64,000 bases of DNA, from contig BROG01000987.1 of the NCBI GenBank assembly GCA_030159075.1, positions 62,001-126,000 of the forward strand, read 5' to 3'. Position numbers and translations under genes: made by a program. The notes below the pieces were generated by a model that was not told where the DNA came from, ran no database searches, and worked only from the letters and a program-made list of their open reading frames with translations. This DNA comes from Atrina japonica (Eukaryota > Mollusca > Bivalvia > Pterioida > Pinnidae). How positions within the stretch are numbered: the stretch's first letter is position 1; the number at the start of each line of letters is the position of its first letter. Positions 18,460-32,487 of the stretch are shown here, piece by piece.

Positions 18460-21400
18460 AACAATGTGTGTGTTTATTCTTGATACATGACCACAGTAGC
18501 CTTGATTTTTCCCTTTGTCTTTCTGTGTTATGCATGGTTACGAAATCATTTATGTATTTATATCCGTACCTCACAGACACATGTATATGTATTAATCAAT
18601 GAAACGGACAAATTGTGCGATTTCAGTCAAGTTGATTATTTGTAACGACAAATTTTCATGCTATTCCTTTACACTCATCCCGCTATATTTTAAGTCAACT
18701 TGAATCATTTCACTTGGACCTGGGAGTTGAAAAACACACACACACACACACACCCATACACACAAAACAAAAAACAAACAAATGAAAGTTTTTACTGTTT
18801 TCTTATATTTTTACCTTCAAGCCAAGCCTGTGGTTATCTTAAATATGTGTAGATCTATAGGCCCTTGTGTGACATCAATCTGATCACAGGAAGTGAAATT
18901 TTGCCGGTATTTTGATAAACAAATCATTTACATAGCTTGCCCTCCCTTGTTTACCTCCTCATTACAGAGGGCAAGCTATGTAAATGATTTATTTATCAAT
19001 ATACCGAGGGAATTTCAGGTTCCTGTGACCTGACATGCTTTAACTTTGTAGTTTGACAATATTTTTTTTCAGATAATATAATTAAGATAAGATAATTTTA
19101 ATTTAAAATCGGAAAAAAAAACCCATAAGAAGCATAAACTCTGCAGAACCTTTTTGCCGACTTAAAGTTTCTTGGAGTAAATTAATTTTATTTACTTAAA
19201 GAACAGATCTCCGCAATAATTTTCTCGGACTTGTTGGTTAGGCCTGTGGTTTTTTCCCATGTAGGTGATGAAATTTGTTTACACTGAACAAGAATAGGTG
19301 TAGTCATTTTAACATATATTTTTTAAAAGGTGCATTCAAATTCTAGATTATCCCTTTATTTTTTTTCAACCTCGAGGCACCCGTTTTCCCGTGCATTTAG
19401 GAGTTCTTACAATCTAAGTACTTGTATATGCAAACAAAATAAACTTAAATTTACGATTTCAACAGACATATAAAATTTGGTTAGTTTGATAATCACGAAA
19501 ATATCGAAAATGCCGAAAAATAGATCGACAGGATACTCGTATAAGAACCCGAAATCAATCACATGCACGATTATTGATTTGCCTAAAAATGGATGGCCAG
19601 GCGATTTTTTTTCACTTTTCATCCAGTGCTGTGTATTTTATTTTCTTTAATTTTATTTATGTGTATATTTACCCTCTTGTTTGAGAACCAACCCTACTTG
19701 TACAGCTCCTATGTAGGTCTAAGCTGTCATATTCCCATTCGATGGACCTGCGAAAAGTGGGTCAAATTTTGCGTGTTGGTGATATCACATTTGATTTTAA
19801 GTTGTACACCTTGGGCCTGGCTTAGGCTAGGCCTACTTGCACTTCAAAGCTGAGAGGGAAATTGACTTGCGTTGTCATCATTTTTCAGTCAGAAAAAATA
19901 CTAAGGTATTTGTATCGTATTTCAACTTATTGTAAAACATGGTGGCCTCGTGGCCTATCAAATTTTCTGCTAATTTCTGTGGAATCGCTTGATGAAACCA
20001 GATGATTTTAAATAATCAGCGCCTGAAAAAAACAGATCATCAGATGCTACCACTTTGGGGTCTGGGCAACCAAAAGTTGATCAAAGTCTGACAAAGACAA
20101 GTAGTTACTGGCCCAAAATAAAATGTTTGGGTGAGTGCCCTACCATTGTGCTAAATTCTAGTCATGGCTGTCATTTATTTTAGACAAGACATAATCCTCT
20201 TTTTGTGTTAATTTTAAAGTTGTATCTTATCCATGCACAGAAATTATTATGTCTGATCATATGAGAACCATGTGATTAAACATCGACCTGTCATGGCTGA
20301 TGGCGAGTATCACAGACTCCTTGTGAAGTTTAAAAATAAAAGTCATTCATTCCCCAGAAAATTAAAGATGTGTTTACTCAATAGAGCTTGTAAATGGATA
20401 GAATAAAGTTCAATGCAGTCTACGCCAAAATATTTTTGGTTCCCATAGTTCACTCAGACCTGTGTGGTTTGGTTCCACACAGGTCCAAACCGAATATTGT
20501 CAGTCAAAAAAAAAACTGATAAGGTTAATCGATAAACCACAATTATTAAATTGCCTTGATGGAATTTTGATCATGCAGACACAGCCACCTTGACATTTTT
20601 TCACATGATGAAATGAAAGAAAACACATTTATTTTAAAATGACTTGACTTTATTATATTTCTCAAATTTGTTGTTTTAATATTATGGCAAACTTAAATTT
20701 CGATTTTTGAATTTTTAACGGCCGACACAACATATAAATGGTCTGCATTTTGACAGAATTTACAAAACAAGCATCTGTCTGGCATAAGTATTTCTTTAAC
20801 CAATGTTTTTCAATCTCAGCTAGTATCTGATGATGAAGCAAATTGTTCTGAAATCGACACCTTGTTTTGCTTGGAAAGTTTCTAGTTAAAAATCATACAA
20901 ATGTGACAGCACACAATGTGCTTTTAACAGTAATCAATGTGAGTCAGACACTCTTATTTATCGAAATTGAATAGTCTAGTGCATTGTTGTAAAGGGCAAA
21001 GCTGACCATGATTTAGATGATGTAATTTCAGAGTAAAAACGGAAAACATTCGGTATTCTGGTTTGGCTGAAACTAGTGGCAATATGAATTTGAATTGCAA
21101 GTAAACACTCGCTAAAACCTAAAAATGGTCGCATCTGCAAGTGATTTGGTCACATTGTTGAGCGTTGTTATGAACAAGTAATGACTTGGCGTATTATCAA
21201 GGAAAACTGTCACTCAAATCGGCATCTGTCATATGGTCCGGAAACTGGGAAAAGAACATTGGTCCGAACGGATTTTTGTCAGTCAGGACCGACGGACCAA
21301 TGTTTTTGGCATAGACTGAATGCAGGTAGCAGTGGCAGGATTCCTGTTAATTAAAACGCATTTCAGTCAAGCGAAGTAGATCTTATTTATATTTATTTGC

Positions 21401-22962
21401 CTTCAACATTTTTGAACTGTAATTGTTAACAGCTTAAACAGGGGACGTTCGGCCCAATGTTTTTATTTTCAACCAAATTCACATTTGGCCCATTGACATA
21501 CATTTGTTATGTGCATTAAAACAGTCATTCATAAATGACATAGTGTTTGTTTTTCACCGGTGTAGGAATAATAAATTTCTGGTCCTTCTTTGTGTTTTTT
21601 TCTACTTTTTACAATGATGTTTGGGCAACCACTCTTATCATTTTGGCTAATAGTTCTGAAATTTTACTCTCCTATGTTTTTATTTTCCAGTAATAATTAT
21701 ATAAGGACCAGTAAAATTTTGCTTCGACTAGTGAAATTTAGTAATTCATTGGTCAGGTTGACCTGTAAATTATTTTTCATTTCAAAACCTCTGCATAGGC
21801 CCTATATAATTTCGAATTGTGATTACATTGTCTATTCTGTCATCGACATTTGGGACCTGTATACTTTAGTTTTAGCCATATGAAAACCCGAGGTGAACAT
21901 GTGTGAATGAATCCAGGGACGTCCCTGATAATTCTGAAACCTGTAAATTTGAGTGCCTTGGTGAGAGAGACAGACAGACACAGACTTGGACAATGCACTT
22001 TTGATGTGACATAAGCGGTAATCGTATTCTTTACATAAAACAAAGCTAAGCGTGCGTATGTTTGACACATTCCTGAATGTGGACTGTCACAGCGGGTGGT
22101 TTGATAATGATAGGCATATAATATATCAGAATCCTCAACCCTACACTGTAATCAGAACACATAAATATATTAATAAATCTCGACACTAGGGTAGACCAGA
22201 CACGTGCTATACACGTCTCTGGGTAGATTTAGACTTTTTAATTCATGCAAAACGGATCCAATCAATAATTATTTATAACAAAAAAGGATTTTAAAATTTT
22301 GATTTCATTACCATTTAACTTGACTTTTTAAAATTCGAAACCCAACATTTTAATATAATTTGAGGACTGAAATGTGATCCGGAATCTGTAAGTATGTATG
22401 TACGTGGTGTTTATGAAAAGAATGGTGTCGCCTACGTCACAAACATCAGAGGGCGCTGTGTTTTTGAGTGTTTAAAAAACAACATGGCCGCTTCCTATAG
22501 CTGTAATTTTATCTTTATAAAACAGCTATATCTCTGGTTATTTCTTGTCAGAAAAACATAAAATTTTCGGAATAGATTCTGGGAATCATAATAATTATTT
22601 TAAACAGAACTTGTCGAAATGGTGAACCATCCCTTTAAGTCTAATGTACATGTACCATGATATTAGCTGTGAATAAATGTGCATATGGAATCAATTATTA
22701 GCATTGTGTGAGAGTTCATTTGCACCCGTGTCTTGTCTTACTTAGTATTACATCAGCAGTTTATATAAGTTGGTTAGTTAGTTAGTAATAGTTAACGGGT
22801 TAGCAAATTTACTAATCGTGACAGCCCTAGTCGTGGGATATTTTTGTTTATCAAAATGACAGCCTGTATACCTTTAACTACACAATCTATACATTGTATG
22901 TTGAAGTAGTGAAATATGTAGCAGAATCACTAAACAGTAAATATATATTGTAACCATTACAG
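18460..22962. repeat. Intron right of the capsid element: CA repeat, foldback, dispersed repeat copy
   Basis: It contains a (CA)n tract at 18730-18752, the foldback at 18884-19028, and a dispersed repeat copy over about 20100-21340. That copy matches parts of 4430-4850, 6986-7560 and 61300-61650, including TTCCACACAGGTCC at 20474 and CTGTCATGGCTGA near 20290. There are no coding signals, and the ORFs at 19593-19853 and 21590-21883 are not protein-like. Confidence 0.5.
18884..19028. repeat. Foldback / hairpin MITE-like sequence
   Basis: The arms 18884-18944 and 18967-19028 are inverted copies with few mismatches; the inner 30 bp (AAATCATTTACATAGCTTGC type) is perfect. The loop is 22 bp. No target duplication was resolved. 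Confidence 0.85.
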
Positions 22963-23079
22963 GCAGCAGCAGCCAACAGGAGGCTTAAAGAAGCATTGAT
23001 CAAACAGAAGCAAGTTCTTGCAGAGAGGAGTCAAAAACTAGAAAAATATGACTCAACAACCATTGGAAATAGAGTCAGG
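22963..23079 (+). CDS. KIF4: KIF4 chromokinesin, exon D
   Basis: The acceptor is ACCATTACAG and the donor is GTGAGT at 23080. It is 39 codons, phase 0. The start AAANRRLKEALIKQKQ corresponds to the AAAANKRLKDALQKQRE segment of KIF4A, the start of the leucine-zipper-like coiled coil. The end (TTIGNRVR) precedes the SWLSHELEV start of the next exon, where KIF4A has VKNWLGNEIEV. Exon order and phase agree with the gene model. Confidence 0.93.
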
Positions 23080-23420
23080 GTGAGTTTAAATAAGGCAAGA
23101 CATGACATTTACAACTATGTCAACAAATCATGTTAATCCTGAGGTCCAGGGGATCAAAGATTGGAAGTCATTTTCTTGTTTTGTCTATTCATTTGTCTAT
23201 TAAAAACATTTGGGTTTATTTCAAAAAGCTTGGTGTTCCTTCCTAAAATTTCTACTAAAGGACAAGATCCATGTTTAGCGATATAGGCCCTGTGATATCT
23301 TAAAAATTAAAGTAGAAAAAATTAAAATAAAATTGCAGGGCTCTACAACACTAAAAAAATTCACTCTTCATTTGGCCAGCGAACCAGAAATTTTACTAGC
23401 CAGCCAGGAACTTTTACTCG

Positions 23421-23423
<3 letters not shown>

Positions 23424-23460
<37 letters not shown>
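23424..23460. repeat. (TA)n microsatellite
   Basis: An uninterrupted AT dinucleotide run, followed by a short CATACATGTATGTGTGTGTG tract. Confidence 0.95.
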
Positions 23461-23464
<4 letters not shown>

Positions 23465-23765
23465 CATGTATGTGTGTGTGTGTTCTTAAGAAAAATCCAC
23501 TGGATGATAATATAGAAATGAAATAAAATATTAATTTTCTTAGTTTATATAACATTTTATTGTTTCAATCCATATAAAACAAGGTTATTAACTGCATGTT
23601 GACCTTTTTGTGCATTTTTTATCAATCCAGGAGTGTTTATATGCCTATTTTTTTTTTCATATTTGTTGCTCTAATATTGAGGCAACCTTAAACTTTGTTT
23701 TTAAATTTTTAGCTCCAGTTTCTTTTCGACAGAATTTACAAAAAGGAGACTGCCCACAAGAATTG

Positions 23766-23915
23766 TAAATTTTGTCCGTAAGTTAAAATCTAGAGTCCAA
23801 CACCCGTGACCTGATCGTCAGACAAACACCTATACACTTCTTTAATTTATAGGTGTTTGTCCGACAATCGGGTGTTTGACTCTCGACTTTAATTTACAGA
23901 TAAAATTTCCAGTTC
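23766..23915. repeat. Foldback sequence
   Basis: The arms at about 23766-23833 and 23847-23915 are inverted copies with some mismatches. The best part pairs ACAAACACCTATA with TATAGGTGTTTGT. It lies inside a copy of the dispersed repeat family also seen at 6986 and 20640. Confidence 0.8.
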
Positions 23916-24026
23916 CGACTGTGGTTAATCCCTTTGGGGATTCTGTCGCGGTCGTTTTATTGTGTTCCCCCACGATAATCCCCAAAAGGAATTAGGTTGT
24001 GGTCTGATTGTCCTCCTCGTCGAACA

Positions 24027-24109
24027 CTAGGCCGAACTTTCTGCCCCGATTTTACCACTTAAAAATCGCTGAAATTAAAATCGAAATCGGGGCAGAAAGT
24101 TCGGCCTAG
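24027..24109. repeat. Second foldback sequence
   Basis: CTAGGCCGAACTTTCTGCCC at 24027 is an inverted copy of GGGCAGAAAGTTCGGCCTAG ending at 24109. Each arm is about 26 bp, perfect by eye, and the loop is about 30 bp. Confidence 0.9.
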
Positions 24110-27100
24110 TCGAATACTAATACTCTGCCTTTAACCAAGATCGTTTAAACTCTAATGATGCTTCTGTGAAAATCGACAGTATCATCCTTTAGGAAAATTT
24201 CAAGTCGAAAACGTGAGAGATCGTTTTAACAGTAGTAGTTTATCTAATGAATGCAAATTGGTTCTGTAAAGCGCATAACGGACCATGATTTGAAATCGAC
24301 GGACAAAAGAGAAAAAAATGGTCGCATGTCGACTGAATGAGGATAAACACTCGCCAAAATTAAAAAAATTTCATTTGCGAGTGATTTGGTCGCATTGTAG
24401 AGCGCTGAATTGTTATCATAAACGCTTGGTACTATCACATCAGCCAAAATACAAAACGTCAACTTTTGCTGGTTTTAGACAAAACCGATACAGTTTTCTG
24501 CAGAAATGTCCTCTACTTTGATCACGTTTTTCATTAAATCGAAACTGATCTAAAAAGTAACCAATTAAATCTTATCAACTGTAACGATCCTACTTGGGCT
24601 AACCCATCAAACAGGTTGAAGGGTGATTCAGATCGATAATGTAATGGGGCGTTAAACGAGGATATGAAGAGATATATAAAACGGACAAATCCCATGCTTC
24701 ACAGAGATGGAAATTTCCGGTAGCAATTTCTGGGGGGATTAAAGTCATTACTATTTAAAATCAATACACATGTATTATTTTCTCTGTTCAGACATTGTGT
24801 TTTGCAGACTGAATAATGAAGATTAAACTTATTAATTTCATTCGCCAAGAAAAATCTCCATTAAAAATTGGTCTGGCATTTAAGAATTTGATTTGGTCTT
24901 CAATATCTAGAGCGAAAATAATTTACAAGAGATTTTCATTATCATTAAGTTAGTTTCAAGGCTTTTGTAATTTTTTTATCACACCCATTCACTATACATA
25001 AGAATTAATTTTTTCCCTGCATTAGAAATGACGTCAACAATGGAGACTGTCACTTCTAGAATGAATTTCATCAGACAAATAAAAATCAGAAATCTGCGAT
25101 ATCAATCATTTCCCATAGTTTTACATCTGAACTTTCCATTGAATATGGAATGACCGCCATAAAGATATTTATTTCTGCACAAATATCACAATTACAATGA
25201 TCATCTGTTTTTCAATCATTTTACAAGCTAAAAATAACCACCCTCTGATCTTCTATTTGTGTATGAAATGGCTGAAGACAAAATACCATTTAAATCTATA
25301 TCAATTTGAAAAGATAATAATAAATAATTCCAAAAAACTGTGATTTTTCCTATTTTAACTGGGCTACCCAAAATAACCATGTCAAATAATTTTTTAATGT
25401 TGAAGGGACATATATCAAAACAGATAATTTTAAGATAATTTCCCCCAGAATCTGTGATTTTCAATCATTTTTCACTGTTTTTACCCCAAAATACCATTGT
25501 AAAACCATTTTTTTTTTAACTTTTATTTTTTTTTGAGATGTTAAACGAGGACATATGCCATATGTGTCATTTGATATATACAAACCTTGGTAATAAATAA
25601 TTCCCCAAAATCTGTGATTTTCAATCAATTTTCACTGTTTTTACCCCAAATTAACATTGTAAAACCATTTTTTTGGAACTTTGAATTTTTTGAGCTATGG
25701 AATGAACTTAGATAAAAACAAATGTGTCACTTGATTGGATGTACATCCGAACAGATAATTTTTAAAAAAGTCATATACTTTTTTAAATTGACATGTTTTT
25801 AGCCCCACATGTATGGTTAGTTTTTCTTAAAAATGTTCAGTTTCAAACATGTGGTTCAGCGCTCTGTATTTTTGTAAAATCAGATGCTAGGGCCCAATAT
25901 GGTCCTACTCCTTTAATAAGAAGTATTGACATGGCTTCTTTTTTATTACACAAGCTTATTAATTTCATTCAGCCAGAAGGTCTGCAGTCTGTGTCATTTC
26001 CATTCAAACAAATTTCTCCCTGGCAATTATAATCATACTTGGCATTAAGCATCCCCATGTGAAGCCGCATAAAATTTATGAAAAAGGGATAGGACCTTCT
26101 AAGACCAAAACTTGGGTATATCTTTTAAAAACGAACCAATGATCAATTTTCAAAGAGATGAAATTTTAAGTCAATATATCAATTTGCAAACATAGCCAAT
26201 ATCAGAGTGGTTCAGTAACTCAAAAATATCCTTTTTCTATGTAATTTTTTTACCTTCATTTTGACCCGATTTCAAGGTCATGGGGTTCACAGGCACCTAA
26301 GTACATGGAAAATAAGAACTTTTTCGAATTTTTGACTTTTCAAATGTGACCATTGAACCAAACATGACAGAAGTATACGAATAACCAACAGTTTGATGAC
26401 TGACCAAACACTTGATTACGATGATCAGCAGATATTTTTGATTTTCATCCAAAATTAGACTAGAGAAAAAAAAATAAATCAGTGGCTTTCAAAAATCTGC
26501 TATTCCAGTTTGGTGGAGATTTTTGGGAGCTATTTCCCCTTTTTGTGAATTTTTCATGTGGTTAGATTTTTTTTTTTACATTATCTTGAAAAGTATAATA
26601 GCCAAAAAAATGTTCAATGCAAAGATCTACCAGTCATTATTGTCAGGTCACCCCCATATGGGACGTATTTCCCCTTTTTGTAGATTTTTAATGTTTTTGG
26701 ATGTTTGTCTGGTATTATCTTGAAAAGTATAATTGGCAGAGGAAAAGTGAAAAAAAAAGCAAAAATGTTCAGTACACAGGGTTCTATAAAAAAGGCTAAT
26801 AAAATTTATGCCCCTTAGGTTTAGTTCTTGATTTTTTGCACAAATGGATCACAATTTTACAATGTTTGCCAAAAAAAATCTGCACAAGCGAGCGAAAATC
26901 TGCAATTTTTTCAATGCTTATGATCCATTCAGACACCTAGTGCCTTAATTTTTTACCTGATTATAAAATAACCTTGTAAAAACACACATGATCAGAAACA
27001 ACAAAATAAAGTTAGAATATGGTGGTTCTGCTTAAGTTGTTTTAAAACAAGGAAACTCAAAAAAATACTTCAGTATTTTTATGTGACTCAATGAAATGTC

Positions 27101-28594
27101 AATATGATGTGACAAGATCTTTGTATGGAAACAAAAATGATACATGTACATTTTAGCAAAATTTATTAAACCTGCATGGAAACAGTTTAAATATAGTAGG
27201 AGAAATTCTCAGTACTTTTATATTGTTTGACATGGATTAAAAATTTTATGATGAAATAATTTCCCAAAAATGGTGTGATTTTCTTAAAAAATTCAGATTT
27301 TTTCAAACTGTAAATCAAAATATGTACCCCAAAATATTATCCATGTATCAAATTTAACTGCTGTTTAAAATGTTTTTATAAATCCAAAAATTAATTTAAT
27401 TATACGAATGACATGTTCCCATTTATGTCACATGACTGCTGGTTTAGGCTATACAATAGGACATATATTTATAGATCATTTTTATAAAAACATCATCAAC
27501 AAGACAGCAGATTTGAAAAAAAAAATAATAATTCCCCCATGAATCTGTGATGCCCTTTTCTAAAAGAAAATAAAAATCAGTTGATAAAAGGTTCAGACTG
27601 TTTCACCTTGTATTACCCCAATTAATACCATGTTGTGCTGCATTTGAACATGTCTAAATGCATTTGTTTTTCAAACTTTAATTTTTTTTTGTAGATGTTA
27701 ATACAAATCTAATCTCCTACAAATAACAATATGTAAATGTATGTTACAAAATCATAACTTAACCTGAATGATCAGTTTGGGAAAATCATTCATATATCAA
27801 AACAAATCATCAGTCTCTTTAATGACAACAAACCCTTAAAAAATTGAAAACAAATCCTTTAACCAAAATCTGTGATTTTGAAAACAAATAATTAAACAAT
27901 CAAAACAAATTCATTCATGTTCTTTGTTTTTACTTCTTCCCCAAATTTCCAAACCCATTTCTCTCTGCACATTTGTGGACGAACTACAAAATCTTCATAT
28001 TTTTTGGTACTCATTACAGTCATCTAACTTTGAATTTTTTGAGCTACGTGTGGACGGAATGTAATAGCCAATTTCAACTTAGATGTAAAAACAAAATGTA
28101 CTGCCACACACTTGATTCATGCGGCGATGTACAATACAATATCCGTATAATAAACTGAAGACATATTAAATATTTTAACTAAAAAATTCCAAATTTCACA
28201 AATCAACAATACACATGTGTTTACTCGCCCTTTCTTAACAGGAATTTTTGTCACTGAATTTTCATGTATCAAATTAGCACACCATACATGTAACATCAGA
28301 TGTGTATAAAAAACAACGCATATCTTTTTCTTAATCAAAAATGTATATCACAGATGGAAGATGGCAAAAAATTGTAGTTTATCAATAAATTGAAATGATG
28401 GTCTGTATTTTAAAAGTAAAATCCATTTTGAACACACCTGCTCTCGGGTTAATTTACAAGGACTGAATATCAGTCTGCATTCACCACAGCATCACGGCTT
28501 TGAATGTCTCCCTGTTTTTTTTCAAATTCAATGTCCATATCCTCGAAACCTGTTGTCCTATGACTGTCATCCTTCTTAGCTGCGAAATAGAAAG

Positions 28595-28597
<3 letters not shown>

Positions 28598-28634
<37 letters not shown>

Positions 28635-28672
28635 TATTATATATTTATATATATATATATATTCTTTTTATT
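28598..28672. repeat. (TA)n microsatellite, interrupted
   Basis: AT dinucleotide runs separated by AGTATATTATATATT-type interruptions. Confidence 0.95.
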
Positions 28673-31600
28673 ACCTCAACAAGAATAAAATCATATTTTC
28701 TGATGCTATAAAGCCAAAATTAAAAGTTTAGTTATTTTTGCTTTTTATTTTCTGTCTATTTAACTTTATTTTTGGGATTCAAACAAATTACCTTCTAAAA
28801 GATAATGCTGTCCAGTCTCATCTGGGACAGGACATGGCAAATTATCAATCATACTCACTGGATTAAGAGCACAATCCCCATGTTTGAAGACATTTCCTCA
28901 GCTGAAAACTGTATTGTGTACTTTTCCCATGAACTGTGATGAAATTTTGCAATACATGATAAAAAGGGATCACTGAGTTAGATAACAATTATAATATTCC
29001 AGAGGCATCTCTAAATGACCTTTGATAAGATGACCTTGAAAAACAGACTCCATGGACTAAATACCAAAAACTTTAAAAATGGGTATTAAAAATCTTTAAT
29101 TTCTCAATATTTCTTCTGACCTATGAACTTTCATCAATGAATCATATGATTTTTTCTGGAAAATCAATGGACAAAATTGCCTTTTAAAATTTTGTTAGAA
29201 TGTGTCATCATATCTACAATGTTTGCAAACAGAAAATGAATTATCTGTAGTTGCATTTTTATAATTTTTTTTTTTCTGAAACGATGTTCCACTAGGGCAG
29301 CGCATATTCATAAGACATTTTTTTTAAGTATATTTATATTACAAATTGTTCAGTCTAAAGGACTACAAGCCATTTGATTTGTTGATGATCAACTTTTTCT
29401 GAGACCTATAATCAAAGATATACAAAAAAAGAATTTTGATGAAAACTTTAGGACATTACATTAATAACCTGAGTAAATCATTTTCACCTGAAGAAAAAAA
29501 TCTTTCAATCGCTTCATGGGTGTTTCTCAAATGTCAAGTCACATCCTGTTCTGGCACTCTACACTGTAAATGGAAAATACAATTTTTTTTGTCATTCACA
29601 GTCTTTCGACATTTTTGAAAATGCCTCTTACAGTTCTTCCAGAAGCCATCTGACTGCATTTTGAACCAAATTTTCAAATGTCTCTGACATGGGAAGTGCT
29701 AACGCAACATGCTGTAATGCCAGATTTAGGATACTCATGCATCTTTCTGCTGGATTTAGCCAACTAAAGCTGTTCTATGGCATCAAAGTGTTGCAGAATA
29801 CTTGAAAAGGGCAAGGAGTCTCATAAGTCTGTGGCTGGGCCACCATAGCTCATTATGCATAGAACGTAAATCAACATTGTTGACTGTGGTGGTCTGAGCA
29901 GATGAGCTCTGTAGCATTGATTTAATATCTTTGCTGGGTAAACCTCCAAAAACTGTATCCGCAGTCTGAGGAATGAGTCACTAAAAAAACTGTTATCTTA
30001 CATGAAAATCATGAGTGGCTTTCTAAAACCATCTGCTATAACTCAGACTTCTTACACCAGAAGGTGGAGTACTTCCTGGTTTTGGGATTGCTATTTCAAG
30101 ACATACAAACCTTTTTGTGAATTTTTCATGTAGTGTTTAGTCCATCAGGGTGAAAAACTCTTGCCTTTTTTTTGACATTATCTTGAAAATGAGTTCGACA
30201 AAATGGGTTGCTAGAGTGAATTGTAAATCAGCTCTGTACTAAAGAAGAAAAATTTGTTAAAGCTTGCAAAGAATCTACATATGGTAAAAAAGTTCATATG
30301 TCTCCTTTCATGCACTTGGCTGAAAATTGTCATTTCAGCAAAAAAAATCATCATATTTTTCACCTTTCCCAAGATCTGGACGTAATGGGGGTTCCCCTCT
30401 TTTTGTAGATCATTTTAATGTTTTTGCATTTTCTGAAATGGACTCGGTCTCCAGTGAGATTATCTTAGGAGGGCTTTGAAAAGTATAAAATCCCTTCGCA
30501 TGGCGAGTTGAGTATCTTGGTAGGAAAATTTGTGCAATCAAAAAAGAAGAGAATCGTCCTCTGGGACAGTCCAAAAATGTTAGTGTTCCATGCTTACACC
30601 AGGGTTACTCATAATAAAAAAGGCTAATTTCCTTCTTTTGAAATTGATCCAAATCAACTATGGTGTACTGATCAATATTTGTTAGAAGAGAGTCAAGCAT
30701 ATATACTATTTTTTAGCCTTGGCTTTTAAGGTAGAGTCTGGATTTTAGCTTTCCTTTCTTTTTGGATGTTGCCTTTATTGTCCTGACTATCCCTTACTTT
30801 CTGAAAATAAAAGCATCTATATGTGCATAATATGGGGTAGTCATAGTAAAAGTAGACACTTTGCAGAAGCAATGTTGATGTTTATTCAGACTGGTCTTGT
30901 ATGGTGATGTTTAGAGAAAGATGTATTCCTAAAAAAAAAAGGCAACCTTTTCTTGTCATGATTATGATCACCCCTTATCAGTTTCCCAAGGAGTCAATAT
31001 AGAGGGCGTCCATTCACCAAATTCATGGTTATGTCTGACAGTTTCTGCGGGCCTGTTAGTTTTTTACAGTTTTGGGGGCCAAGCGTTTCGATTCCGCAAA
31101 AGTCACTTTGCATTTGCATTAGGTTTGCATGGTTCTAGCGGATCTTTACTTTTATCAATACTTACATGGGAGAATAGGTCGCTTTCAAACAAATCGTGAA
31201 GTCCGAGACTCTCTATTCGTTAACATTATCTTTGAGCATTTTGTTCCGTTGTCGAGATTGCATACTTAGTAGTTATTCCGATGTTTGTTCATTGCAGAAA
31301 ACTTCAGGTTGCTGAAATGAATTTGCATCACTGGGAAATCATCGCACTAAGCACATTATTTTGGCTGAACAAATAACTTTCAAAATGAAAATTGCACATC
31401 TGCTAAACCGGCGTCTGCCAATAATTAGCGTCGATATTATTTTTATGTAAATAGCAGCTGCCCGGAAAATTGGAGCGGGATTTTCTGTATATTTTGTTTG
31501 CAAAAAATTAATTTGGAGCGGCGAAATCCAACTGAATTCTGTTTCTTTTATGGCCTTTTGGAGTTTTTTCCCTTTTTTTTTTTTATGTTTTTGGATGTTT

Positions 31601-31919
31601 TATTCATTATCTTGAAAAGTATAATCAGTAAAAGTTAAAAATCAAAATTACATGCAAAGATATACAAAAAAAAGGCAAAATTGTCAGGTCACCCCTTATG
31701 GGAGTAGATTTTTCATGGTTTTGACCATTTTCTTTACAGTAAGCCAAGCGGCTTGCAAAAGTCATACGGTTGTTAGCTTTGGGGAGAATGGTCGCTTTCA
31801 AATTTGCTATCATAGCAGTTGCCAAGCAGCTAATTTTTAACAGGGATGAATTAACTCATCCTAACTTGAAAATGTTGCAAATCGCGGCAATAATTTGTAA
31901 ATGTTTTGATCTCTGTATA

Positions 31920-32231
31920 TTACTGGGATTGTCTAACTGAATTCTGTTTCTTTTCCTTTTCTTTTTCTTTTTTTTTATGCATGATCAAGTCATTAAAAAA
32001 TTGATTTACCCTTATATGCGCCATCAAGTGCTTGAAATATGTACCTTCAGTTGATCCCATATCAATACCCGACTTCCACTTTGTTGATATTTTTTTTATA
32101 GCATCACGGTAATCAATTATATGTGTATTAAAATGATTGCCACAAGTCAAAGTCATAGCATAAATATCCCCGATATTTTTTTTTATAGATTTTATCATTT
32201 TTGTTAAAATTTCAAACGGGTATTTCACCAT
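31920..32231 (-). other. Unassigned open frame, 103 aa
   Basis: A minus-strand ORF starting MVKYPFEILTKMIKSIKKNI, with a Cys/His-containing TLTCGNHFNTHIIDY stretch and a Lys/Glu simple-sequence end. Amino-acid composition is more protein-like than other ORFs in this intron, but I recognise no family. It could be a fragment of a mobile-element gene or chance. Confidence 0.15.
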
Positions 32232-32487
32232 TTTGAACTACACCATGAACAGATACAGTTCATGTATATCTGTATACATAAGAAACGGAGTATTATTTCT
32301 TGACGGTGATTTAAGACCCTGTCGCTATGGATACCCCCCGTTCACCCAGACTTGATATTTTGTCCCTGTTATGTAATTGCTTTGATCTGCGGTCTTCATC
32401 AAGGAGCCAATTTGTTTGTAAGTTGGTCATATTATGTGGACTCTGTTTAACAAAGATGGATCTTCGGGGGAGGCAGCAATAGACTTT

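Noticed and set aside
23333..23555. ORFs with poly Ile-Tyr on both strands
   Set aside because: They translate the (TA)n microsatellite; the same applies to 28500-28688.
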